Assembly (NCBI GenBank): GCA_027596075.1
Contig: JADGJC010000037.1
Span: 140,731-204,730 of the forward strand
DNA: 64,000 nucleotides
Reading direction: 5' to 3'
Source of the DNA: Rhizophlyctis rosea
Lineage: Eukaryota; Chytridiomycota; Chytridiomycetes; Rhizophlyctidales; Rhizophlyctidaceae
In this document: in pieces, positions 23,901 through 37,800 of the stretch
How positions within the stretch are numbered: the first letter of the stretch is position 1
How the letters are laid out: each line of letters opens with the position of its first letter
Translations under genes and position numbers: made by a program
Notes under the pieces: generated by a model
Database searches by the model: none
What the model saw: the letters and a program-made list of their open reading frames with translations, nothing else
Told to the model about the DNA's origin: nothing

Positions 23901-26900
23901 AGCTGCCTTTTGCTTTGTTGCTTCTGCATAATCACGTCTAAATAAGCACCCACACAATCCAACTCCGCTTCACAAAGCGAAAACTCTTACCTCCATCCTC
24001 CCTCATCGACTTACTCCTCTTCGGCTGACGCACCAAAGGCTCATCATCACTCACATCCCCCATCCTAACCCTCTTCCCAGCACCAATCAACCCAACCGTC
24101 GGCACAACAATCTTCAAAAGCGTAACCTCAACCTCCGTCGGCGCCGGATCATACACCATCTCACAAAACTTCAAAAGCGCCAAAATGACTCGATGGTCCT
24201 TGCACGTCTTCGAGCTAAAACAAAAGGTCCATCGGCTCTGTACACAAACCTATCGTAAAATGACACGACAATGCAACTTACTTCATAACCTCCCAAACCT
24301 CAGAACTCAACTCCCCCCACCCAGCAACCTCCCTCCTCATCTTCCCCCACTTCTCCTCCCCATCCCCACCTTCAAACCCTCCCCTCTCCCCAGCAGCAAC
24401 ACAAACCGCATCCGCCAACGCCTTCGCAACATGGTACCGCACAAAAGGCGACGGGTCCCTCTCGACCAACTTTAGCAAGTACAGCGGGACATCCACGGTG
24501 CGGAATCCGTCAAGCAAAAGGAGGGCGTTGATCGCCGTGAGGCGAACATTAAGGAAGTTGCCGTAGCTATGTTGAGGAAGGAGGGTTAGGTGTGATTTCG
24601 GGAAAGGGGGAATATGTGGGGAGATTTTACCGTGCATGCTTAGCAAAAAACGCCAAATCGATCGGAATGATACCTCCAAGCATCCACTTCATCAACGTCT
24701 ACCAAAACCCATCCAATACCAATCAATACAAAAATCTGCACACATACTACACAAAAACCAAAAAACTCACCTCCAAACAAGCAACAGTAACCCCATTCCC
24801 AAAACTCCCCAGCAACCTATCAACACCCAAATACCTCTCAACTTCCCCCATCGCATCTCTAAACACCACTGCTTCTTCCTCGCTTTCCCACCCACTCCAC
24901 CCCCTCCCCCCACTACCACCCTCATCATCACTCTCCTCCGCATACCCAAACTCCTCAACATCCTCCTCGTTCAATCGTACCAAACTAACAGGTTCGTTGT
25001 GTTGTGGCCGCACCCGGTCCCGCTCATGAGAGGGGAGGAAGGCGTCGCCCAGGGCAGAGATGATTGTGGCGAGGAAGTGTGTGTCGGAGTACTGTTGAGG
25101 AAGGGAGTGGGTGAGTTGCGGTTGAGAGGAAATACGCGAAGCCAGGGTGGGGCTATTACCTCATTCCTAGTATTATCATTATACCTCAACAACCCAATCA
25201 ACGCCCTCCGAACCTCAACCCTCGGAAGCCCCTTCGCAGTCTTCGGGCTCATCATCAGCATCGCCATCGGGAAGGCCTGTCGTCACATCACCACCCACAA
25301 ACGCATCAGACAACCACGCACCATCACCAATCTCCCCACAAAAAAAAAAAAAAAAAAAGAAAACACCCCCCCACCTAGTGGACAAAATACTACCACAATA
25401 CCCCCCCCACAGGCTCCCTCGGAACCGCCACACCCCCCACATCCCCCGGCGCATGACAATACCTCTCCTCATACGCCCTCACAACATCCCTCAACTGCGG
25501 GTTCCGCGCAGCTTCCTGTTCATTATACACCTACAAAAAAAAAAGGGGGGGGCACAACACCACACCAAAACCCGTCAAAAAGAATTGTGAAAAAAACAAA
25601 AAGCCGCCACAAACCTTAGCAAAAGCATCAACAGCCTGCATCCTAACCCTATAGAACAACGTCGTATCCCCAATCGCAGAAAAAAGGGCCGTCATCGCCC
25701 CGACATTCGTAAATGTACGAAGTCCCTCAATGGCCTAAACCCAGAAATAAAAAAGAAGAGTTAAAGAGAAGCAAAGAAAAAACCAAAGAGTTGCCCCCCC
25801 CATCCTCTCCCAAAAAAAGCAACACACAAACACAAACCTCCATCTGCCCCCAAACATCCACCTCCTTCCTCAACTGCAACCCCCACTGATAATCATCCTG
25901 CTCAAAAACCTTCTCACAACACCAATCCAACTCCGGATCAAACCTAATATACTCCATCGTGATCCTCTCCGGACGCCGACCAACCCACTCCCCTTCCTCA
26001 ACACCCTCTTCCTCCTTCTTCTTCACCGTCCGCGTACGTTTGTACTTTGTCGAGTAGGGGTAGTCGACCTTCATCTGCGCTTCGTTGATCAGGATCTCTT
26101 TCTCGAATATACCGCCGGGTTCTTGGACTTGGATCAGGAAGGAGCCCTTTTTTTTTGTGGGGAGAGGGGGAAGGAGAGATGTGTGAGTGGGAGTCGATGG
26201 GGGCGGATCGTGTGGAAGAAAGGGGGGGGAGGGCCAGAACTCAACAATAACGAAAACAAAAAAAACCAAGAACGACACTCCATCCCATTCCACAAAAAAA
26301 AAACACTCAAAAACTCACAATAAACATCTTCGCCGCCCCAACACCCCCCAAATTACTACACTCCTGCCCAACATCAAAATACACATAATTGTGCTTCCGA
26401 TTGAACGTATACCCAAACCTAAACCTCGGAACCCCACTCTTATGAATCCACTGGTCCGCAAAGATGTCCACATCCCGCCTCTCAACAACTTTCCCCGCCT
26501 GGCGCAAAAAGTAATGCGTGCTCAAGCCCTGTGGCAGATCGCCCGAAATAGCAGTCATGTTGATTGTTGATATAAGTTTAGGGAGGAGACCCTTGAAGCG
26601 ACGGTCGAGCATGTGGAGGATTATTGGGGATTTCAGGGACATGAGGTGGGAGCGCGGGGAGAGGGTGTCGTTTGATGGGTCGTAGAAGGGGAGGAGGAGG
26701 GGGTCGATGGTTTGGAGGTCTGTTGTGGAGTCGGGGAGGGTGCACATGGGGGGTTGGTTGACGTCGAGGGCGCAGACTCGATCCATGTCCTGCGAGTTGA
26801 GTTGTATAAACATGGGCGCTGCGGCGGAATGATGACTATTCCTTCTACACCGCCCGCGCTCACCTTCTTCAACCGATACTTATATTCATTGTTCCCGAAA

Positions 26901-28846
26901 AGATGCTGCAAAAACATCCCCGAAGCATAGTTCACGAGCCCGACGATCAACCAAGCGTCCGCCCTGTAAACGCATGAACGTCAGCGCCACCGTCTTACGA
27001 CATTATCAAAGGACGTGGACAGACGTATACATACCACCCCTTAGGCCTAATCAAATGCCCAAACCACTGAGACGCAAAAGCTCGGCACAGCAGCCGGCGG
27101 GTATCATATACTTGGTCGATGATTTCTTCCCAGAAGAGCAGATGGCTGCTGTGGTGTGGTCGGTTAGATAGTTCAAGATTTAGGGGTGAATAAATGCTTT
27201 TGTAAGTAATACCTGACAATAGCCATCGTCGCACCCGACATGACCGAATTGTACGCATCTTCCACAAAGACATGGTTGTACACAGGGAACGGATACGAAG
27301 TAGTCATGTATTCCTCCAGGAATTCTGCCGCCTTAAATGATCGTTGGTCAATATCCTCTTCCTTCCGATTGAAAAACACATCAACACCTCACCTGCGCAA
27401 AGAACTCCAGCGTATACACCATATCATCCACCCTCTCCGGCAAACAAAACCCAAACCCACACGGCTCACCCTCCTCCTCCCCCTCCTCCTCATCCCCAAG
27501 ATGCGCCTCATCCGGCACAGGAGACCCCGTCCTCGGCGGCCGTCTAACCCACCCAGGAATAGGCACAACCTCAAACGCCCCCACCGCCACCGTAATACTC
27601 GAAGCCGCAACGGGCGAATCAAGCTGGAACGAGAAAACCTTCTTATCCTGATACGCAGGATGCACAATCTGCTCGCACAGTGCTCCACTACACACGGCGA
27701 CCATTTCTCGGTTCCAGTCGTCCGTCTCCGCGTCGGTGTCAGTGAGAGCGCGCACGTCGTCAGGGAGGCAGTCCCATTCTGTGCGCGGGACGACGAGGTC
27801 GACTTCCCAGCTGCAGCGGTCGTGGGCGTAGTCGAAGCAGGGCATCCAGAGGCGGGCGAAGGAGGCGGAGTTGTAGATGTACATGTGTGGATGGCGGTCG
27901 GGGTATATTTCTGGGTCGGGCATGACGAAGTGGACGGCGGCGGTGGGATTTCTTAGGGTATAGTCGATTCGGATCACTAGGGGTTGGTATTCTTCTGGTA
28001 GGGGAGGGGGTGGTTCTGTGGCATTGTCACTGGGAGGGATTCCTTCTGTGAAGAACACTTTTTTAGTCGGGAGCAGATGGGTACATTTTTGTGATAGACT
28101 GTTACCAGCTTGAGGTACTGAAGGATGGCCATTTGCATTTGAAGATGTTGCCCCACTGACGAGCTTTTTTACGTTCGGAACGTATGAGTCAAGAGCTGAA
28201 CAAGACCGTGGGAAAATGCCAAACCAACCTTCACGAACTTGACTTCCGCCGGTACTTCAATCTGCAATTCACCCTCTATATCAGTCGTTGTCAAGCCACT
28301 CAAGTAGCGCTCTCTGAACTGCCGATGATGCGAAGCATTCTTTAGTTTGGCGGAAGGAGGGACCACTGGTGATAATGGATCATTGTATGTGAACTTGGCT
28401 TCAAAGCCGTTGATGGAGACTCTTCGAACATCTGTCAAAGTTTGCGCATTGCTTGTTTAAGGCTGTTCTGAGAGGAGACCTCTATAACACAAAGTCCAAC
28501 ACATACGACTTTGACGGCAATTTAGCGCAAACGAAGGTATCTGCGACGTGTTGGGGACCACAGTGATCTCTGTATAGCCCTGTGAAAGACGTTAAAACAT
28601 TTTGGCCAAAATATGTCGTTGCCACCAAAGCTGGCGTGACGCACTTCAAGAGCCTTATGCCGAAAGTCAATCTCGAGCACGAGTCTTTGGTGGGTTGTGT
28701 TGACACGAAGCACGGGAGGATTGAATCTGATTAGTCCAGCTGGGCAACGGCACGCTATCAATCTCGGTGGTTGTGGATACTTATATTGTAAAAGCCTTGT
28801 CCGCCACTTTTGACTGAATAGCCTGCGATTCCTGCCGTTGCAGCAT
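20965..28846 (-). CDS. TAF2: TFIID subunit TAF2 with five C-terminal bromodomains
   Basis: Deduced exons (minus strand, 5' to 3'): 28815-28846 (tentative), 28645-28726, 28507-28579, 28229-28431, 28106-28163, 27393-28045, 27213-27331, 27035-27148, 26864-26963, 26319-26789, 25838-26146, 25615-25734, 25411-25530, 25160-25276, 24771-25091, 24631-24698, 24282-24566, 23991-24214, 23168-23923 (with gap), 21517-23094, 21344-21442, 20965-21264; about 2,070 aa. The first ~1,150 residues follow TAF2's inactive M1-aminopeptidase-like body and HEAT region: VNTTHQRLVLEIDFRHKALE, ARLWMPCFDYAHDRCSWEVD, TRRLLCRAFASQWFGHLI, FYRVRMQAVDAFAKV, ALIGLLRYNDNTRNEYSD. No HEXXH zinc site is present, as in TAF2. Five bromodomains follow, then a Lys/Asp-rich tail ending GGIKIKLKI. 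TAF2 helps TFIID bind core-promoter DNA in the nucleus. The exact 5' end (donor GTCAAA) is uncertain. Confidence 0.9.
21370..21745 (-). other. TAF2 bromodomain 5 (spans the intron 21443-21516)
   Basis: Segments VKGDVLKCLDVVMSQTMSPI, GYHDVIKEPMDFGTVKRRVL and RKVFGNCFRFNNP, continued after the intron by GDPVYVAGQTLEKLFNLHW. Asn retained in CFRFN. Confidence 0.88.
21850..22160 (-). other. TAF2 bromodomain 4 (most divergent)
   Basis: Segments IKAIHAIFERLQQHPRAGIF, YYEKIREPTDLLTMDQKLL and GLMVANCEKYNGGKSEPA. PMDL is replaced by PTDL and the usual CFxxN reads CEKYN, with the Asn retained. Confidence 0.85.
22450..22750 (-). other. TAF2 bromodomain 3
   Basis: Segments VDAVLKKMEVRQDLVLPFL, GYHDVIKQPMDLGTIRKKV and RLMFRNCFVFNPEGDPV. 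The contacting Asn is present in CFVFN. Flanked by a low-complexity charged linker (Arg/Glu/Lys) towards domain 4. Confidence 0.9.
22870..23235 (-). other. TAF2 bromodomain 2 (spans the intron 23095-23167)
   Basis: Before the intron: VKRMKGIVQRLMEHPAGLWF; after it: VDPERHGAPNYFQIVKKPMD and RLVFSNCFAYNVPGTQV. The intron splits the ZA loop at KEP/VDP. The contacting Asn is present in CFAYN. Confidence 0.88.
23262..23400. other. assembly gap flanked by C homopolymers inside TAF2
   Basis: Ten N at 23386-23395 interrupt the linker between TAF2 bromodomains 1 and 2. Runs of C up to about 15 nt lie on one side (23270-23330). On the minus strand the reading frame before the gap and the frame of bromodomain 2 do not agree across the G runs, so homopolymer lengths and gap size are unreliable. 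The encoded linker is Gly/Pro-rich. Confidence 0.9.
23550..23860 (-). other. TAF2 bromodomain 1
   Basis: Reads FKELGGTILTRLTNH (helix Z), PGYAGVVHKPMDLMTARQKL (ZA loop and helix A start) and ILQIFENCFLYNRDGSQVYE. It keeps the acetyl-lysine-contacting Asn in CFLYN. Approximate limits. Confidence 0.88.
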
Positions 28847-30115
28847 TGTGATCACAGACTAAGGAGGGCAGTTGGTTGGTTGTTCCAGTAGATTGAACGC
28901 TAATGGAACGGGTATCAAGTGGACTAGATTTACAAGGATGAGTGGGTGTGGGAAGAAGGATTGGATGGTGATGGATTGCAAGGTTGGTAAGGTTCGCTGC
29001 GGGCGTGGCTTGAGCATGTGTCAGCTTGACTCAGTCACGCGGTACATAGGTGTTTGTCAAGCTGGATGCCACAAAAGCGCTCGCAAAACGCCAGCAGGCA
29101 GCAGGGCAGCAATCACAGTCTCCAGCCCGCGATACCAGCTCGAAATGATTTTACCACCTTCCATAATGTCACTATCACCACACTGGAGCACAACGCCAAT
29201 CCGCACGGAGGCTGCGACAAACACTACCTTTGGCCACACTTTACCGACCGTAAGATCATTCATTCACTTTGAACCATCATTCAGTAAGTAGTCATGCAAT
29301 CGGTATGTACATATGGGATTTGCAAATCTATCGACAATAATGTTCCATGATTCGCTGGAGGGAAAAAAAACAAATTGAAGAGGAAAGTCCCTTCTTCGCT
29401 TCGTTGTGGGACAGAAGTCAACCAAATTTATGATGACGGTCACGTGATGGAGTGTGGGCTGGGGTGGAGATTGGGGCCCTGGTTGCACGAATGACACACT
29501 TTGTGGCGCTCTTGACCGCCAGCATGGGGGTGGGCACTGGATGACTGTGCCCCGTTTTGCCCCCATTTTGCTTACGGCATTGTCCATCCCTCATCACCAA
29601 ACAATGAAGTGGCTTGGTATATTTGAATGGGGGTGGAGATTCACATTTGGGTTGCACCCCGGCCTGAAAACGAGACGCCCCCCCGCATCGTGAGCCCCGA
29701 CCACCGATTTTCCACTGCCCCCAATCAATCATCACAGCCGCCCACCCAGGCAATCGAGGCAACACAAGCCAGGCCCAATCACTTTCATTTAGCCCCCAAT
29801 GCAGTCGATCAAAAGGAAAATGGGGGGGCCACGGCAATCACTCCAGAATGAACGAGGGGGAGGGAGCCACCCCAGAGGCCAAACAATCCATCGGCTTCCC
29901 CCCCCCCATGACAACCGCTGCCTGGGTTGGGGGCAAAACCCTCAAAGGAAACATCAAGAACAACCGTGGGAAAATCATCATAACTCCCTCCAAAAAGGCT
30001 CAAATCCCTCTTTGCCCTTTACTCTTACTACCCCACGACATCTAGCATCTCATCTATACCTTGCACCTGTACCTATACACCCTTTTCAATACCCACACAA
30101 AGTACCTAATACAAA
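28847..30115. promoter_or_regulatory. divergent region between TAF2 and actin; actin promoter and leader
   Basis: 1.27 kb between opposed start codons. No gene seen. The actin-proximal half holds a repeated GGGGTGGAGATT motif (about 29463 and 29630) and, from about 29980 to 30110, a pyrimidine-rich stretch (CCCTCTTTGCCCTTTACTCTTAC and similar) directly before the ATG, a common promoter/leader feature of highly expressed fungal genes. TAF2's 5' end is not sharply defined in this interval. Confidence 0.55.
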
Positions 30116-31899
<1,784 letters not shown>

Positions 31900-34800
31900 G
31901 CGTTGCAATGTCGCTTCCAAGCAAATGTCGTATACCTGTGTGTCAAAGGAAAAGAAAAAGAAGAGGGCGTGTGTAATATACCGAAGGGCGGGTAACGGAA
32001 GAAGTTAGCCGAGCGGTTTGCTTTTTTTTGCGTTCTTGTGTGTGTGTTTCTCTGGGGTAGAGAGTCAAAAGTTGGGTTGCTTTTTTTGCTTTTGTTTGCG
32101 GTCTCATTCGATAGTAAGAATATATAAGCATACATTCTTTGCAATAATTTGGTCGGTGCTCTGTGGTGGCCTTCGTCCTAGTTTTTGCGAATTTTGCATG
32201 ATCTGATCACATGAGGATACAATTCCATACGGCTGTCAATGACGACGAGTGAATTTCATCGCAAGCCAAGACCCGTTTCACTTCATGTGTCCTGGGTAGT
32301 GCAAGTTGTGAGTTGAACGTGTTTGATTTCTATCTTTTTGCTCGATGGCCTTTGCATCCCATCTCCATTTAGAACATGCCCTTCTGAGAGGAGAAAAAAC
32401 GAAAAGGCACTGGAACGCCAGTACTGCGAGCAGTTTGGCACCAACCAGAATGCTGTGTGTCCATAGCTCTGTAGCCCTTCATTGCCTCAGACATCCACCG
32501 AAAGTCAGATACACTTTGCACCAGACATGATTCCTAACCATATAATATATGATCCCCATGGACAGCCGTCTCAACGTTCACCCTCCCCGCACCTTGCATT
32601 GCCGTTCTGGAACGGACAAAAGCTCAAACTCGACTTCTTGGCAGCTTTCCTCCTTTTTGTCTCACATCCAAGGTACCAGCACATCAAAAAACAGCAATTG
32701 GTCTCGTCATGGTCTCTTACCAGCTGGATGACACTACTGTAATGGTTGGGCCAAGATTTGTCAAGCAGCCACGTTGCTCAATGCCAGCTCCTCACCTGTC
32801 TCGATGGATCCATTGCAGACGTTGAGTGACATTCAATTTGCTAGCTGACTCCTCCGCTTTTTTGCCGTCATTTTATGAACTCACCTGCTCAAACCTGTCG
32901 ACTTGTGCGTTCTGTCGCAGTGCACGTGATTCAGCCGAAAACGGAAAAGAATCTGATGTGATAAGGACTTGCGGCGCTTTGGTGATGTCTGGGAATATCG
33001 CACACACGCATAGCCAATTGAACGCATCATCCCTTTTTTCTTTCCTTTTCGCCCATTCGCCGACATCGCCCAACCCCAACGCGAGAAGAACGAAAATATG
33101 GAGTACGGCAAATCCACCATGAAACCGAGTTGGCATCCAACTCAGGCACATCAAGTCCATCAAGAAGTCCAGTAACTCTGCGCATGATGCATTCCCACCG
33201 GCGGTGCGCAAGTGTGTATTGTGGGGTATTTCGCTCTGGTTTTTTCTTTTGTTAATGCATGTCATGGAACACCAGTGACCATGACGCACTAGTCGCACTC
33301 CTTGGGCTCTCTTAAACGAGAGTATGCCTACTAAGTACACACAACGCAGCATGAGGGCGTGCTTGCTGACTCGCAACAGCAGCGCACAATGAGCTGACAC
33401 CTTGGTATTCTTTTCTTTTCCCGAGCAATCGCCAGGAACATCCTTGCCTGTATCGCACCAGGCAAGCACTCGAAAACAAAAGTGAAATCGGCGCAGCCAA
33501 CGAAATGAGGTGGAGCTTGTTGCAAACCGAACACCTCCAGTTCCACATCAACTGACATCACTCGCGTTCTTTGAAGTAAGCATCCAACAGTTGATATGTC
33601 GAGGATGTCACCACACTCCTTGTCATTCAATCTTCATCGTGGTGCTGAAGGTTGGCATTGGCTTTATTGCCAAATTGTGCTAAAGTATGCTCTTGAGTGT
33701 ATTTTGATGTCTTTTGGTTCCGGGTTTTGATATGTCGTGGCTGCCAGCAATTTTGCAATTCACCGCCTGTGCAACAAGCGGGGACATCTATACGTTGCTC
33801 AATGAGAGTCACTGGCCAATCAGACACGCTTAGTACGCTTAACCCGCCGCATTTTGCTGCTTTGCGCGCTGACTCAATCTGAGACCGTCTTCCTGGCTTC
33901 CGAGCCCATCAACTACCCTCACTCACCTCATTCGTCCATATACCCAACGCACCAGTCTTACTTATGTGAACAAGTAACAACCGCATACCCTTTTCTTTCC
34001 GACCAGCCGATTTGAATGATCTACATGATGTCATTTTCCATCCCTGCGAGCGCTGACAGGCTCGTGCTAGCTGTGTTTCTTCTGTTTTATATGCAATGTG
34101 ACCGCCCCTTGGCAATCCCCATGACAAGGCTTTTCCAAGGGCGAAACCCAAGTAGAGAGGAACCCTCACAGATACTGTATTCCTTTGTGGACGACCTTGG
34201 GTAGATTGAATTCCCGCCTCTGTTGGGGCACATATATATTTCATTAACTATTTTTGTTTTTGCTGTTGAAATATACCTAGTGTTGCACTCATTAGCGATC
34301 AACTTCCCATTGTCGGCGACACGATTTAACAGCAAGCGCAGTGAAAAGCAAGCATACTGAGCATGTGCTGTACTTGAGCATTTGCCGGTAGATGGCTTGA
34401 CGGTGTCCTCCGATTCATTTTTGCTCATGGATCATCACTCAATCCACCTGGCTTCCAGCATACTGGAAAGCCAAGTACGGTATCGGCATGGAAGGTACCC
34501 CATCACTAAACATTGCCAGCACTGATCATCCACTTGATGACTGCCGTACAAGCATACAAGTCTTTCTGGATCTCTTCAGCCTTCTTCTTTCTTGGTTTAC
34601 TATCGTCCATCGCGGAGAATCTCGCTGCTTCTTTGACACACAGCCAGCATACATAATGGTGGACAAAAGACCGCCACCGTGAGAGAATCAGGAAACAGGT
34701 ATCGGACCGACCATCGTTTGCCGATTTGTCCAACCGTCTGATGCTTCGCCTGTATTGCCATCCATGTCGCCACTACATACGATTTCACGCCTTTGTGGAT

Positions 34801-37800
34801 AATAAAATCAAGGCATTTCCATGACGGCATGGTTCTGTTTTGGAATGCCAGCTGTACTAAAACATGTTTGATGCTAAATTTCGCATGCCCATCGGACTTT
34901 TACAAACTCATACAGTCGATCACTCCCATCCATCGCTTATGTCCTGAACAGGATGGAAAGACATAAAAAAAACATGCAAGGTCGATTCACTTTCGCCTGC
35001 TCACTCTGGCAGTCGCTAAGCAAGTCTCTTTGAGGGAAGTGGTCTCTTTTTTCCTCCTCATGATGCGAAGCGATATGGGTATCTTGGGTAAGTCAAACTC
35101 TTCGCGCACGCAGACAAAAAGAGACCATCCATTTCAGAAGACCCGGGCGGGGGTGATAGGTGTGCATCTCCCCAACAAGTGTATGATGAGCTGACATTGT
35201 ATGCAATGATGCGTTGGAAGTAATGCGCTGGTTAATTTGTTGTTTCGGTTCATGTTCTACGTCGTGGTCTGATATCGTTCTTCCTAAGCTGTGCCAACGC
35301 ATTCAGGACACCGGCTCTTAAGAAGTCGCGTGGAAGTGTTCAACGTTTTCACTTGCAATATGCCCACTCTGCCCTTAGTAGTGGACAAGTAGGTAACCAG
35401 TACCCATTTGCTCTTCGCTTCGTTGCTTGGTGATTGATCCTCAGTTATACCGCTGTTTGCATACCGTTTACGCAGGACACGCAGAAATGGTAGAAAAGAG
35501 AAGATAACAGCCAAGAAACGGTAGGAGCGTGACCTTGTCTCACCCGGCGCCTTTACATGTCCACCATCGCCTCTCTCATTCGTCGCTATCCGGCTTCGGT
35601 TGAATAGGAACTTCGAATATTCCATCAAACTCACATCCCCATATCACATCATTGAAAGCGAACCATGACCCTTCCACCTCCCAAATCCCTTCCTTCATCT
35701 TGCATGATGGTCGCTTCCATTTGCAGAGGTTCAACTCCAAGTCTTTTCCTCGTGTGTCTCTTTTGTCACTCATCCAGCTGGCTACTGCAATAACAACAGC
35801 ATCTCCCTCATTAGCGTCCATTGCCGATCCGCTGTCATCCTATCATAGTCGATAAGGATGAGGGGGAAGTGCTGCAATGCAGAATCATACGCCTAAACAG
35901 CTTTCAATTGACGAATTTGATCTGGATTGAGGGATCGCATCTCTGTTCTCAAAGTCTCCGGAGCGGCATCGGTTTTTTCTTTTGACCCACTGCAGAGATC
36001 CACATGGCCTGCTCATTCACTGGATGAGGTCATGTACTCTTCAGTGCACAATCCATTCAGCATGAATCAATCAAATGTGGTTAACGCAAATGGATTGATA
36101 CAATGACCATTTGCTGCACTTGATGCCCAGCATTGCACAGGTGGATGTGCAAGTGGTGCTTGTGGATCATCTTTCATAACTGTCGTTAATACCTTCCCCA
36201 CTTGACAATGGGAAAAGGCAAAAAGGGCAGGACCTCAGGTTCACAATAGGAATCGAACGAACTCAGCAGAAAGTCGGTCATAAAACTGTTCGCGTTCCAT
36301 CCTGTCTGTATCAATTTTCACAAATGAATTTAAGCCTTTATGCATCACATGACCAAACCACCGTCAAGACATGCTGTGGTGAGGCAGGAGGGCTGCCTGA
36401 TTCGACCAAATTTGCCGAGCTGAGTTTCTCGAATCAATCGTCGTTGACGAGGGATAGACAAGACGCTACATCGCTCAGGACATGGCATGAGCCGCGGAAA
36501 ACGCCGATCATGCGGATGCTGTGGAGGTCTTGATTCCTTTTCTCTCCTTACGTTCAAGACACCACTAGCGTTATTCTTGCAGGAGAGGACGAACGAAACA
36601 TTTGGTCATGTTTTTACGGAGCTGTTTACCTACCATGTGTAAAGTAACTGTCATCTCGCCAGTCCGTGTATCTTCTGCATCAGTGGATGGTGCACGGTGG
36701 TATTTTGTCCTTACAAAAGCGGATTCACATTGCCGAAGGTCAGAATACCCGACTGCTTCAACCGCTAACAGTGCGTGCTGTGCTGCTTCCACCGTGCCGT
36801 GAGGGAGTCAATGGCCGTGGTCCCATCATGTAGTAATTCAAACGCATGCCTCTCCTTTTGTTCTTCCTGAAAATGTATCCTGTGTAACTGGAATGACGAT
36901 TGCTTTTATGGCAACATGCTTTCCTGCTTATGCGGGCGATGGTTGCGGACTTTGCAGGTCGAGTCCGATGGAAAATGAGAGGAGTCATGAGAGTGGACAA
37001 TTCCAATCGACCATCAACATACCCTGTCAGGGTACTCAAAGTTCTCAAAGCGTCCGCTCACAGCTTCCTTTGAGCATCCATCCTTTGCACCTGTCTTCCT
37101 TTTCGTGAGCCGGCAGTAACTTGATACCTTTACGAGGGATCCTCCTCCATAAAACCGAATAGGATGCTTGATGACTCATGGTCGAGGAGCATATGATGCG
37201 GTGGATGTTTTGCACCGATAGTGTTACGAGTGCCTATAAAGACCGTACTGCAGTTCTTTTTTCCATTGATACATCCCCGATACCAATTTACCCCTCGACC
37301 ATACTCAAGCTGGGATGTTCTTGATTTGCTGAACTGTGAACAGTGAAGCACATGCTCCCCATGCTTAGTACCGGCGCGGCCGATGCTCAAAATAGTCCTG
37401 ATGTCGCTAGTGATATACTTTTTTGTCGGCAATCTTTCCAAAAGTGACTGCTTGCACACAAGGAGTGGAGAAGGGCAAAAAGGAATCATGCGCTCACTGG
37501 AAGGACCTCTATAATGTAGATGATGCGGATCAAGTTCCATCCGACAGGACATATCTACTTTGTATGTTTTGACACAACGTGCTCCGCAAAATGTGGAAAC
37601 AGTACGCTCCATCTCCCCACAAAAAAGGATTGCCCTTGCCGACCAAATACCAAACACCTAACATTGCGCTAGCAGTGTACAAGAACACACTGAATATCTG
37701 GCCTTATCCACATTTGGAATTCTTTCTGGATGAGTCTGATGGTGAGTTCCACATTGATATACCAATCTCACCTTCATGCATAGTATGCATAACATTTCAC

